A stretch of 64,000 nt of DNA from Przewalskia tangutica. Lineage: Eukaryota; Streptophyta; Magnoliopsida; Solanales; Solanaceae. The notes under the pieces were generated by a model. It ran no database searches, was not told where the DNA came from, and saw only the letters and a program-made list of their open reading frames with translations. Each line of letters starts with the position of its first letter. The stretch's first letter is position 1. Below, piece after piece: positions 12,366 to 23,533 of the stretch. The position numbers were made by a program, and so were the translations under genes. The stretch is from the NCBI GenBank assembly GCA_029844215.1, contig CM056723.1, forward strand, positions 85,862,790 to 85,926,789. The letters are read 5' to 3'.

Positions 12366-13042
12366 TGTTCATGTGTACTCCTTAGTATTATTATATCATA
12401 GACTGCCGGCAGTGAGGAAGGAATTCCACGGGCATGATTGATATGGTGGGCGTGAGACCCACGGTTATATTTGAGTGATGACTTTGAGGGCGTGAGTCCC
12501 TGACTTGACATGACTGCTTACATGTTGTGAACTGTAGTTTGGTTATCATATATGTCTCCTGCTTTATATAGACTATTATGATTTCATTTCTGATCTTTTT
12601 TCACATACTGTACTGTTATCTTGACCTCCTTGGGGGTTGCCTTCACGCCGCAGTAGGTACACTGGGTTGTTGATCCTCGCTCATAGGATCACCGTTCAAC
12701 GTTTGGGAAGCTCCGTTTCTCCGGAGGCTTATCTTTTGGTATGATTCCCTGAGATTGTAGGTTCTTGTACATTCAGGGGTATGGCGGGGCCCTGTCCCGT
12801 CATAGTTGTTGTTACATTCTTAGAGGTCTGTAGTACTGTTGTGGGCAGGGTTTGTAAAGGATTTAACTGTTCGGTTTGATATATGTATATATTCAGAAAG
12901 GTGACCGTTTTGGTTAGCCTGTTTCTTATTGTATGTCTTGTTTCATGTTTAAGTTTTTATTTCCGCTGATTTTCTCTGATGTTGTATCACTAGGGTGCCC
13001 GGGGTAAGGCACCAGTCGCGGGCCCGAGGTCGGGTCGTGACA

Positions 13043-13190
13043 ATACTTGCCTTGATATTTGAAGTATACTTGCCTTGTGATTAGGAGTATATTTGCCTTG
13101 ATATTTGAAGTATACTTGCCTTGTTGATTAGGAGTATACTTGCCTTGATATTTGAAGTATACTTGCCTTGTTGTTAGGGGTATACAACAC
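13043..13190 (+). repeat. B-LTR minisatellite, right part (B1), with target duplication ATACT
   Basis: Units of about 45-47 bp made of two half units, each with GTATACTTGCCTTG. The array is the continuation of 4131-4175 before element A inserted. Positions 13043-13047 are the second copy of ATACT. Confidence 0.85.
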
Positions 13191-14284
13191 TTGTTCTTGA
13201 GTATATTTTCCTTGTCATAAGAAGTATTCCTGTTATTGATTTTATGCTAAAGGCATGTCTATAATATTCCTAAGTTCTTACCAAGTCTTATGGGGGATGT
13301 TGGTAAGAGTCGTTAGGAAGTATTAGATTCTAGTTGACCTTGCTAACTTACTTCACTAGTGAAAAAAAAGGACCGAACAAGCCATTGCAGCATTAATGAA
13401 AATGTATCGGTAATCAATTACATTGAAATGAGTAGAATCTTCCATCTGCATAGAAACTAATATGAGACAAAATTGTATTACATTTTCTAGATCATGGCTC
13501 AATGGAAAAGATCATTATAAACGAGTATAACCTATTCACGACTCATAAAAGTATTAATTTGGAAAATCCGTGAGACTTGAATTTCGAAAGTATGTAGTAA
13601 ATTGATTTTGAAAATATATAAGTCTTGATTATGAAAGTATAGTAACTCGAATTACTAAAAGGTTATGAGACTTTATTTTTCAAGTTATGGGACTTGATTC
13701 TTAAAGGAAGAATGACTTGATTTAATTGAAGTAAGAGAAGTGATTTTAAAGAATTTATGTTATGAAGTTTTAAGACTATAAACCTTGATTTCCTAAAAGG
13801 TTATGAGACTTTATTTTTCAAGTTATGAGACTTTATTCTTAAAGGAAGAAATGACTTGACTTAATTGAAGTAAGTGAATTGATTTTTAAAGAATTTATGT
13901 TATGAAGTTTTAAGACTATGAACCTTGATTTCCTAAAAGGTTATGAGACTTTATTTTTCAAGTTATGAGACTTGATTTTTAAAGGAAGGAATGACTTGAT
14001 TTAAAAAGTATGGCTTCTTGATTTATTTCAAGAGTTAAGAAGAATGATTTCAAAAGAGTATGTAACTTGAGTTTTAAAAGTATACGTTTGTTGATTTAAG
14101 GAAAATGAGTTGCATTAATCTTTTTAAGTATGTATGTACGTAGTACTTTTGAGTTTAGTTTCCCCAATGTGATAAGAAATAAAAGTGCCTTAAGTTCTCT
14201 AAAATGAAAGGTTGTTATAATAGCTTTATGGAAAGTTGTTATAACGACTTAAGAAGAAGTGAAAAGGCGGTTTAAAATGTTTTG

Positions 14285-14705
14285 TTATGAGACACACCGA
14301 GCCTACACATAGGCCGGGTTATGTTATGAGATTATGATAGCCAGTTGTGCTTATGTTATGAGATTATGATAGCCGGTTGTGCTTATGTTATGAGATTATG
14401 ATAGCCGATTGTACTTATGTTACGTGATTATGTTAGTCGGTTGTGCCTGTGATATATTATTCATTATGGGGTCATTCCCCGGACTTGTGGTATTTGCATA
14501 TTCCGTAGATTTGCTCCCCACGATGCGAGGAATACCTCATGCGAGTCCGTAGGGCTCATGCGGGTAAAATAGTCCCATGCGGGGCGGACCAGTCCTATGC
14601 GAGGAGATTACCTCATGCGGGTTCATGCGGCCTATGCAGGCGGATACATCCTATGCGAGGAGATTACCTCATGCGGGTCCATACGATCTATGCGGGTGAA
14701 ATAGT
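14285..14705 (+). repeat. Two further tandem repeats in LTR B1
   Basis: 14300-14460 holds about four copies of a 32-bp unit with TTATGAGATTATGATAGCCG. 14520-14705 holds degenerate copies of a unit with ATGCGAGGAGATTACCTCAT, which contains the inverted repeat GAGGagattaCCTC. Both recur in B2 and B3, and the second also in F. Confidence 0.75.
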
Positions 14706-15538
14706 CCCAGGAGTAGGATTGCATAATGACACTACGGGCGGATGGCCCTAGGTTAATCATAAGCTTCCTGTTTTAAAGCGGCAAAGTTTATTCTTGTTCA
14801 CTCTCTTTGTTAAAAAGGCACAGTGTACTGGTAGGGTACATTATACTTGTTACATGCTGACGATGATGTTGTATTCCACGAGCATGCTTCTGTGATATTA
14901 TATCTCGAGGCGGTGTCGGTTGTGACATGGCTTTCATATGCGAGTGGTGCGATTATTCTGAAGAGTACATTGATACAAGGTACAGTTGGCTCTGATTGAT
15001 ATATGACACGGTAGGAGCTGGTATTCGATTTTCATACTTGCCCCTGTCATTTTTTTGTACAGTTATGATCTTGTTTACTGTACTGTATTTCTGTTTCATA
15101 CTTGGTACTTGTTGTACTGACCTCCTTCGGGGGGCTGCGTTCATGTCCGCAGGTCTAGGTACACAATTGTGGATCCGTGAGCTTAGGATCCTTGTTCAGC
15201 ATTTTGGGATAACTCCAATGTTCTGGAGCTGGTCATTATGGATAAGTATATTCAGAGGTACGATGGGGCCTTGTCCCGTCACAGTAGTTATGTCAAAAAT
15301 TCTTAGAGGTCTGTATTCATATGTGGGCTGGTTTGACAAGAGTTATGTTACGTTATTGTACAGTGTAGACCCATTCGGGTATGATGTGTATGATGGCAGC
15401 CTTATCGGCCTTGCCTTTGTTTTTTTTTTTAATAAAAATGAGTGTTATTTAACTTCCGCGTGTTACTCCTGATGTATGTCTAGAAGGGTGCCCAGGTAGG
15501 GCACCAGTCGCGGGCCTGGATTTCGGGGCGTGACAGAG

Positions 15539-15550
15539 TGGTATCAGAGC
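15539..15550 (+). promoter_or_regulatory. Primer-binding site after LTR B1
   Basis: TGGTATCAGAGC three bases after the terminal CA of B1; tRNA-Met type. Confidence 0.92.
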
Positions 15551-15728
15551 AGTTAGTCCTCGGAATATCTACATACCATGTATAGTAGAGTCTTGTTTAT
15601 CGGTGTGTTGTGAACCACATCAATAAGCAGGAGGCTATAGTACATTTAGGATTGGTTTCCCTTCTTCCCACTCTGAGATCGTGCGATAGAACTGTGTTGT
15701 TAGGGTAGTCTCTCCCTAACGTATTATT

Positions 15729-16121
15729 GTGATTGCAGCTGTGAAAATGACGACAGTGACCCGGGAAAGATTATATGGATTGCGTATCCAGGTTAGTATA
15801 AATTGTTGTATAGTTTGTACAATGATGTACATCTATACAGTTATATGTATGAGGGTCATATGTGTGTTACATAGGGTGATTCTGAGTTACCATGAATTGG
15901 TAAAGCCTAAATATTGGATAAATTGTGCACTATTTTGCGGACTGTCTTGTATATATATTGTGGGGCAGAATTTTACACGTCCTGTTAAGGCGTGTAATCC
16001 CCTTTGGTTGGCTGTTAGTTGTGCCTTAAATGTGGCGTATATGTTGTTGAATACGGGCCTTGAAAAAGCTGGAAAAATGCGTAGAAACAAAGGAAGTGAT
16101 GCCCGATTTTCCATAGTTTAA
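15729..16121 (+). CDS. Small open frame of the B internal region, function unknown
   Basis: A 130-codon frame after the PBS, in the place where element A has gag. The first 60 residues align with a 61-codon frame in the D-array internal region at 60846-61031 (minus): MIAA, VT.E.L.GL.IQV, YIYT, MRV..VL, and Y.ELVK are shared. The rest of the frame runs through LTR-like sequence and is probably not meaningful. The resemblance may only reflect homologous DNA. The start follows GATTGCAG, which looks like a 3' splice site. No known domain is recognisable, and the call as a real protein is weak. Confidence 0.25.
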   Translation: MIAAVKMTTVTRERLYGLRIQVSINCCIVCTMMYIYTVICMRVICVLHRVILSYHELVKPKYWINCALFCGLSCIYIVGQNFTRPVKACNPLWLAVSCALNVAYMLLNTGLEKAGKMRRNKGSDARFSIV

Positions 16122-16447
16122 AGGGAAATATTGGTATGGAATAAATAGAGTTGTCGTGAGTAAGACAACATGATTTTGAGATATTGAGAAGCTATATTTC
16201 CCGTGTGTAGGGACTGATAATGTAGGCTGGTGATATAGAAAAATTGTGAACTTTAGAGTATTGATAACCGCAGAAACCTTTGATGCACAAGGCCTTCTCG
16301 GGTAGTAAGACTTATTTCGGACCAAGAATGAGAATTAGTGCGATAATGGGTCGGGTTGGGGGACCAATTGAGGGTAACCCGCAACCCGGATTCGAGTGGG
16401 GTCAGTTTGAGGTGGTCCCGCTATGTGATAGGGTCATGAGGGTGCAA

Positions 16448-18954
16448 TGTCACGACCCGACCCTGGGCCCGCGACTGGTGCCCTACCTGGGCACCCTTAC
16501 AGATATACATCAGAGATAATCAGCGGAACATACATGAAACTTATAAAATAAATCAACAAGAAATAAACAACAGGTTAGCCGATAAGGCTACCTCCCTGGA
16601 CGCATATACATAAACATAACCAAACGCAGTTACATCCTTCTTCTTTACAAACCGACCCACAAGATATGACTACAGACCTCTAAGAGTTTTAACATAACAA
16701 CTATGACGGGACAGGGCCCCGCCATACCCCTGAATATACATGAATCTACAACCTCAGAGAAACCGTACCAAAAGATAAGCCTCCGGAGTAAATGAAGCTT
16801 TTTTTTTTCAAAACTGAACCGAGATCCTAATAGCAAGGATCACCAACCTGTGTACCTAATACCTGCGGGCATAAACGCAGCCCCCCGAAGGGGGTCAGTA
16901 CAACAGGTACCGAGTATGGAACAGAAATAAGGTACAATAAACAAATCATAACTGTACAACAGAATGACAGGGGCAAGTATAAAAAAAGTAAATATCAGAT
17001 CCTACCGTGTCATTACAATCTCGTGAACTTAATCGCACTTTATTATCTTTTACCATTTTTCAATAAGAGTTATAGTCAAATTCTTACGTAGATACTTAGG
17101 AAAAATCATCGAGTTCATAAACATCTAACTTACGTATCTTGCATAACATAATCCGACCCTTTATGGAGGGACGCCTCATTTTGGAGTTCACTTTGATTAT
17201 CCATACGTGATAATGTAACCCGTCCCATTTGCGGGACACGACGAATTCATAAAAAATCTTCCCACGAAGGTATCGCCCGCCCATTACGGGACGCGATAAA
17301 GTCATGTAAGTCCGCCCATAAGGTATCTTTGCGGCCCATTCTGGGACGCGATAAAGTCATATAAGTCTGCCCATAAAGGTATACTGCCCGGCCCATTTCT
17401 GGGACGCGATAAAGTCATATAGTCTGCCCATAAAGGTATACTGCCCGACCCATTCCTGGGACGCGATAAAGTCATATAGTCTACCCATAAAGGTATACTG
17501 CCCGACCCATTCCTGGGACGCGATAAAGTCATATAGTCTGCCCATAAAGGTATACTGCCCGACCCATTCCTGGGACGCGATAAAGTCATCTTTACATAAC
17601 ATTTTAAATCATCTTTTCCTTTCTTCTTAAGTCGTTATAACAACTTCCCATAAAGCTATTATAACAACCTTTCACTTTAGAGAACTTAAGACACTTTTAT
17701 TTCTTTTTACATAAGGGAAAATTAAACCCAAAAGTACTACGTACATACATACTTAAAAAGAATCATAAAACTCCTTCTCTTTTTAAATCCATAAACTTCT
17801 TCTTTTAAAAACTCAAGTTACATTCGCTTTTGAAATCAAGCCGCTTAACCTTTGAAATAATTCATGGCAACCAAATTTTTTAAATCAAGTCACTCCTTCC
17901 TTTAGTTATCAAGTCCCATAACTTGAAAAAAAGTCTCATAACCTTTTTAGAAATCAAGGTTCATAGTCTTAAAACTTCATAACTTAAACTCTTTTAATTT
18001 AAGTAACATATACTTTTATGAGTTGTGAATAGGTTATACTCGTTTATAACGATCTTATTAAAGCAGCCATGATCTAGAAAATGTAATACAATTTTGTCTT
18101 ATCTTAGTTTCTATGCAGATGGAGAATTCTACTCATTTTAATATAATTGATTGTCGATACATTTTCTTTTATTAACGCTGCAATGGCTTGTTCGATACTT
18201 ATTCTCATTCGTGCAGTAAATTAGCAAAGTCAACTCGACTCCAAATACTTCCTAACGACCCTTACCAACATCCCCCATAAGACTTGGTAAGAACTTATGA
18301 TAACTTAGACCTACCTTTTTCATAGAGTAAATCAACATACGTAACTCTTAACTTCTAAGAGTATAAGGAATCATGAAATAATACCACATGTATATTTCAC
18401 ACATAGAACATGCCAAAACAAGGAAGAGGTTCACATACCTCGCGACGATTATCGACAAGTAGCAAAATGCTCCAAAGTACTTCAACCTTGATAGCTATTC
18501 CATCCTTTAAGTAGAATACGCTATACCTAGTACTTCAACCTATAATGGCCATAATACGTCTATTAACCTCTATCTTCAAACGTAGAATATTCTAAGTGTA
18601 AAGTCATCAAATTCTACGGAAAATCGGACAACACTTCCTTTGTTTCTACGTACTTTTCCACCTTTTTCAAGGCCCGAATTTAACAACCAAACATGCCATA
18701 TTTAAGGCCCAACAATTCAGCTATCCAAAGGGGATTACACGCCTTAACAGGACGTGTAAAATTCTGCCCCACAATAATACAAAACAATCCAATAATTCCA
18801 TGCCATTCTCGGCTACAATGTATCATACTACAAAGTCTTATCCAATTCCTTTTCAATCCAAGTTGTTATTCTAACATGTTATATAGTCGCAATCAATTAT
18901 AACAATTATAATCCCTTTATACGTATGTTCTTATATACATGTCCTGGATTACAT
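16448..18954 (-). mobile_element. LTR R, reverse-oriented, inserted in the B internal region
   Basis: Read on the minus strand it ends at 16448 in TCGTGACA with the terminal hairpin at 16478-16494. Its beginning should be TGTTACACCCCG near 18954, but the last roughly 12 bases are missing (compare ATGTCCTGGACTTACGGGGT at 46210-46229). At about 18954 it is fused to a B LTR. No PBS or PPT adjoins it, so it behaves as a solo LTR that lost its edge. The left target copy may be TGCAA (16443-16447); the right copy is lost. It has the conserved GGCGGGGCCCTGTCCCGTC block near 16700-16725 and AGGTATGTGA inverted at 18431-18440. Confidence 0.82.
17215..17590 (-). repeat. Minisatellite in LTR R
   Basis: About six copies of a 57-bp unit with GGGACGCGATAAAGTCATAT and a CCCATAAAGGTATACTGCC part. 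Two minus-strand frames stay open through it only because the unit is a multiple of three. Confidence 0.85.
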
Positions 18955-19904
18955 TGTTCGGAAAAACGCCATTTCCGACCAAACCAGGAATCCGTCGAGG
19001 GTGAGACATATACCAAAAGCTTCGTCCCGTCGAGCCCGTCAAATCCATACCAACCGCCATCGTCGATTCTCCCGGAATCGCCGGCAATTTCAAATCGAAA
19101 TTTCGGTCACTGTTCATCTATCTTCGCCGTTCGGTTTTTCTGATTTTCCGGCCAACTGAGGTACAATGGACGGGAGTGGAGTATACCATCAGAACCACCA
19201 TCTCCTTGCCGTCATTTCCATGTAAACCAGGACCCTCGATTCTTTCTCAAACTCATCGTCGACCAGATCGATTTTCGCCGAAACCCTAGGTCGCCGACGA
19301 GCATTTTTCCGGCCACCACAGGTAGAGTCGACGGTCGTGGCTAGTGTAGAAAGATTCAGGGTGGAAAGGCCGACATTTTGGCACCACCCACGACCTCCAA
19401 TTCAACCCAGATCGTCGGATTGACCAAATCATATTTTTCGATCGGAAGTTGGAAAATTCCGATCGATTTCGGTACAGTTGAGGGCTAAGGCGTATACCGT
19501 TGTGTTCGTATTGATATTAGCTACGTTTTACAACCTATCTCGAGCCTCAATTCTCAGTATTTCAGAATCTGCCATTGACGCCGCCTTGAGCTACGCGTGG
19601 CCAGCGCGCCGCCACAGACCTCCAAAATTGATTTTCCTCCATTAATTCATCCACGAAACAACATTTCGATGAATTCACTTCCAACGGATCAAAAATGGAA
19701 TTTTCCGACGAACAATTCCGGTGATGGGTAGCGGCGCAGTAGGAATTCTGCCACCAATGGCGGCAGTTCAGGCTGCTCAACCACCCGAAAATGTTCCACA
19801 GTACTCTTACGCAGTCCGTACATCAATTTCCAATCACCGGAGTTGTCTACTTAGCGTGTGGATTATCCGAAGAGGTATGTGAACTTCTTCTTTTATAGAC
19901 ATGA

Positions 19905-20180
19905 GTATATTTGAAGTATACTTGCCTTGTTGATTAGGAGTATACTTGCCTTGATATTTGAAGTATACTTGCCTTGTTGATTAGGAATATACTTGCCTTG
20001 ATATTTGAAATATACTTGCCTTGTGATTAGGAGTATACTTGCCTTGATATTTGAAGTATGCTTGCCTTGTGATTAGGAGTATATTTTCCTTGATATTTGA
20101 AGTATACTTGCCTTATTGATTAGGAGTATACTTGCCTTGATATTTGAAGTAAACTTGCCTTGTTGTTAGGGGTATACAAG
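19905..20180 (+). repeat. B-LTR minisatellite, intact copy in B2
   Basis: About six units of 45-47 bp containing GGAGTATACTTGCCTTGATA. This is the array that element A entered in B1 and the LINE entered in B3. Confidence 0.88.
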
Positions 20181-21159
20181 ACTTGTTCTTGAGTATATAT
20201 TTTCCTTGTCATAAGAAGTATTCCTGTTATTAATTTTATGCTAAAGGCATGTCTAGAATATTCCTAAGTTCTTACCAAGTCTTATTGCGGATGTTGGTAA
20301 GAGTCGTTAGGAAGTATTGAAGTCTAGTTGACCTTGCTAACTTACTTCACTAATGAAAAAAAAGGACCGAACAAGCCATTACATCGTTAATGAAAATGTA
20401 TCGGTAATCAATTACATTGAAATAAGTAGAATCTTTCATCTGCATAGAAACTAAGATGATACAAATTGTATTACATTTTCTAGATCATGGCTCAATGGAA
20501 AAGATTGTTATAAACGAGTATAACCTATTCACGACTCATAAAAGTATTAATTTGGAAAGTACGTGAGACTTGAATTTCGAAAGTATGTAGTAAATTTATT
20601 TTGAAAATATATAAGTCTTGATTATGAAAGTATAGTAACTCGAATTACTAAAAGATTATGAGACTTTATTTTTCAAGTTATGGGACTTGATTCTTAAAGG
20701 AAGAATGACTTGATTTAATTGAAGTAAGTGAAGTGATTTTAAAGAATTTATGTTATGAAGTTTTAAGACTATGAACCTTGATTTCCTAAAAGGTTATGAG
20801 ACTTTATTTTTCAAGTTATGAGACTTGATTTTTAAAGAAAGGAATGACTTGATTTAAAAAGTATGGCTTCTTGATTTATTTCAAGAGTTAAGAAGAATGA
20901 TTTCAAAAGAGTATGTAACTTGAGTTTTAAAAGTATACGTTTGTTGATTTAAGGAAAAGGAGTTGCATGATTCTTTGTAAGTATGTATGTACGTAGTACT
21001 TTTGGGTTTAGTTTCCCCAATGTGATAAGAAATAAAAGTGCCTTAAGTTCTCTAAAATGAAAGGTTGTTATAATAGCTTTATGGAAAGTTGTTATAACGA
21101 CTTAAGAAGAAGTGAAAAGGCGGTTTAAAATGTTATGTTATGAGACACACCGAGCCTAC

Positions 21160-21560
21160 ACATAGGCCGGGTTATGTTATGAGATTATGATAGCCGGTTG
21201 TGCTTATATTATGAGATTATGATAGCCGGTTGTGCTTATGTTATGAGATTATGATAAACGATTGTACTTATGTTACGTGATTATGTTAGCCGGTTGTTCC
21301 TGTGATTTATTATTCACTATGGTGTCATACCCCGGACTTGTGGCATTTTCATATTCCGTGGATTTGCTCCCCACGATGCGAGGAATACCTCATGCGAGTC
21401 CGTATAGCTCATGCGGGTGAAATAGTCCCATGCGGGGCGGACCAGTCCTATGCGAGGAGATTACCTCATGCGGGTCCATGCGACCTTTGCGGGCAGATAC
21501 AGTCTATACGAGGAGATTACCTCATGCGGGTCCATACGGCCTATGCGGGTGAAATAGTCC
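21160..21560 (+). repeat. Second and third tandem repeats in B2
   Basis: 21175-21310 holds the 32-bp unit TTATGAGATTATGATAGCCG. 21375-21560 holds the units with GCGAGGAGATTACCTCATGC. They match 14285-14705 in B1 and 30890-31290 in B3. Confidence 0.75.
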
Positions 21561-22368
21561 AGGAGTAGGATTGCATAATGATACTACGGGCGGATGACCC
21601 TAGGTTAATCATAAGCTTCCTGTTTTAAACCGGCAAAGTTTATTCCTGTTCACTCTCTTTGTTAAAAAGGTACAGTGTACTGGTAGGGTACATTATACTT
21701 GTTACGTCTTGTGGTGATGTTGTATTCCACGAGCACGCTTACGTGATATTATATGCCGAGGCGGTGTCCCGATTTGTGACACGGCTTTCATATGTGAGTG
21801 GTGCGGTTATTCTGAGAGTACATTGATACAAGTGCTTGGTTCGATTGATATATGACACGGTAGGAGCTGGTATTCGATTTTCATACTTGCCCCTGTCATT
21901 CTTTATGCGATTATGATCTTGTTTCTTGTCAGTATTTCCGTTCATACTTGGTACTTGTTATCGACCTCCTTGCGGCTGCGTTCATGTCTGCAGGTCTAGG
22001 TACACAATTGTGGATCCGTGAGCTTAGGATCCTTGTTCAGCATTTTGGGATAGCTCCAATGTTCTGGAGCTGGTCATTATGAATAAGTATATTCAGAGGT
22101 ACGACGGGGCCTTGTCGTCCACGATGAATATGTCAAAAATTCTTAGAGGTCTGTATTCATATGTGGGTTGGACTGGCTAGAGTTATATTACGTTATTTTA
22201 CAGTGTAGACCCATTCGGGTATGATGTATATGATGGCAGCCTTATCAGCCTTGCCTTTGTTTTTTTTAAAATGAGTGTTATTTATCTTCCGCGTGTTACT
22301 CCTGATGTATGTCTAGAAGGGTGCCCAGGTAGGGCACCAGTCGCGGGCCCGAATTTCGGGGCGTGACA

Positions 22369-23499
22369 GAGTGGTATCAGAGCAATTAGTCCTCGAAATG
22401 TCTACAGACCGTGTATAGTAGAGTCTTGTTTATCGGTGTGTTGCATATGGTGATTCTGAGTTACCATGAATTGGTAAAGCCTAAATATTGGATAAATTGT
22501 GCACTATTTTGCGGACTGTCTTGTATATATATTGTGGGGCAAAATTTTACACGTCCTGTTAAGACGTGTAATCCCCTTTGGTTGGTTGTTAGTTGTGCCT
22601 TAAATGTGGCATATATGGTTGAATACGGGCCTTGAAAAAGGTGGAAAAGTGCGTAGAAACAAATGAAGTGCTGCCCGATTTTCCATAGAATTAAAGGGAA
22701 ATATTGGTATGGAGTAAATAGAGTTGTCGTGAGTAAGACAACATGATTTTGAGATATTGAGATATTGAGAAGCTACATTTCCCGTGTGTAGGGACTGATA
22801 ATGTAGGCTGGTGATATAGAAAAATTGTGAACTTTAGAGTATTGATAACCGCAGAAACCTTTGATGCACAAGGCCTTCTCGGGTAGTAAGACTTATTTCG
22901 GACCAAGAATGAGAATTAGTGTGATAATGGGTCGGGTTGGGGGACCAATTGAGGGTCAACCCGCAACCCGGATTCGAGTGGGGCCAGTTTGAGATGGTCG
23001 CGCTATGTGATAGGGTCATGAGGGTGCAAGGCCCAAGTTTAGTTAATCGTTGTACGAGTTCGTGGACGCGTTCCACCAGAACCGGGTCGTGAGGGCCAAA
23101 AATGGCCTTAAAGGGAATTGAATCTAGTGTTATAACCTTAAACGGTTGGAAGTAGAAATTCCAAGGATGGAAAGACAGAAGCATAATGTGAGATTATGTA
23201 CGTATACTGGAAAGGGTTCGGAGGTACGAGAAGAGTACGACGGGTAAGAAATAAGGCGAACAAGTATTATAAGAGTAAAATGTTATAGTATGCGAAATGG
23301 AGGTACAAAGATAGTATCCTTTTAGACTGTGAATGAGAGTTAATAGTGATATTATACACTTTAGATTTAACTCTCGGTTGGCTTATGATTTATGTATATG
23401 CATGTGTGATACATTAGGGCCATATGTGGCATGATTGGTTTCATAGGGTGTAGTTCCAATGAGACTATACCTATATCTGTTTAGATTGGACCTAGTATG
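22369..23499 (+). mobile_element. Second internal region of the B array
   Basis: About 1.17 kb between the PBS at 22372-22383 and the PPT at 23521-23533. Compared with the first internal region it lacks roughly 260 bp after the PBS (the equivalent of 15610-15870, including the start of the small conserved frame). It retains the part R interrupted in the other copy. Block GGGTCGGGTTG...GGGTCAACCCGC at 22929-22970 is shared with A and D. No gag or pol. Confidence 0.78.
22372..22383 (+). promoter_or_regulatory. Primer-binding site after LTR B2
   Basis: TGGTATCAGAGC, three bases after the LTR end; tRNA-Met type. Confidence 0.92.
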
Positions 23500-23533
23500 A
23501 ACATTCGGGACGAATGTTTCTAAGGGGGAAAGA
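23500..23533 (+). promoter_or_regulatory. Hairpin and polypurine tract before LTR B3
   Basis: AACATTCG GGA CGAATGTT at 23500-23518, then AAGGGGGAAAGA directly before TGTTACACCCCG. Same arrangement as at 9756-9790. Confidence 0.85.

Larger units (their letters stand above)
4176..13042 (+). mobile_element. Element A: complete non-autonomous Ty3/Gypsy-type retrotransposon, no pol
   Basis: Two long LTRs (3206 and 3252 bp) flank a 2.4-kb internal region. It has a tRNA-Met type PBS at 7386-7397, a broken gag, about 0.9 kb without recognisable coding sequence, a polypurine tract at 9778-9790 and a perfect 5-bp target duplication ATACT. No protease, reverse transcriptase, RNase H or integrase motifs were seen. 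Very long LTRs with a reduced interior resemble LARD-type non-autonomous elements. The gag zinc motifs and the sequence before the PPT suggest a Tekay/Del parent; that is family knowledge plus inference. It would need pol proteins from a relative to move. Confidence 0.9.
9791..13042 (+). mobile_element. 3' LTR of element A
   Basis: It begins TGTTACACCCCGTAG right after the PPT and ends GGTCGTGACA at 13042, followed by the ATACT duplication. It has the G-box at 10114-10123, TATA at 10291, AGGTATGTGA at 11138-11147 and the terminal hairpin at 12995-13012 (stem GTGCC/GGCAC intact, whereas the 5' LTR has GACAC). It differs from the 5' LTR by small substitutions, a long G run and the tandem-repeat part. 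Confidence 0.92.
2903..15535 (+). mobile_element. LTR B1, first LTR of the B array, split by element A
   Basis: The LTR opens at 2903 with TATTACACCCC, a mutated form of TGTTACACCCC seen at B3 (23534). It ends at 15535 in GGGGCGTGACA and is followed directly by a primer-binding site. Its sequence matches B2 and B3 module by module: ATGAACAGTG repeats near 3130-3180, a CCGGCC-rich part, the AGGTATGTG block at 4102, a minisatellite, and the terminal hairpin at 15488-15504. Element A (4176-13042) sits inside it with a 5-bp target duplication. Without A the LTR is about 3.76 kb. Confidence 0.88.
15536..16447 (+). mobile_element. First internal region of the B array, cut by LTR R
   Basis: It starts with the PBS and ends where reverse LTR R begins. 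No gag capsid or zinc motif and no pol were seen. A segment from about 15890 to 16125 resembles LTR sequence (compare 18650-18780 inverted and the D LTRs), with ACACGTCCTGTTAAGGCGTG. The part from about 16150 to 16447 matches the shared internal block of A and D. In the second internal region the sequence continues past the R insertion point with GGCCCAAGTTTAG, so R clearly interrupts it. Confidence 0.75.
18955..22368 (+). mobile_element. LTR B2, second LTR of the B array, 5' end missing
   Basis: It begins inside the B LTR at TGTTCGGAAAAACGCC (equivalent to 23814 in B3), so about 280 bp of the LTR start are lost at the junction with R. From there it is collinear with B1 and B3 to the terminal GGGGCGTGACA at 22368. 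The hairpin is at 22321-22337 and a PBS follows at once. It carries an uninterrupted B minisatellite, which is useful as the reference for the two nested insertions in B1 and B3. Confidence 0.87.

Noticed and set aside
17302..17602. Two minus-strand open frames with a repeated 19-residue pattern (MTLSRPRNGSGSIPLWADY)
   Set aside because: The 57-bp minisatellite unit is a multiple of three, so frames stay open by arithmetic. The same repeat is a non-coding LTR part.
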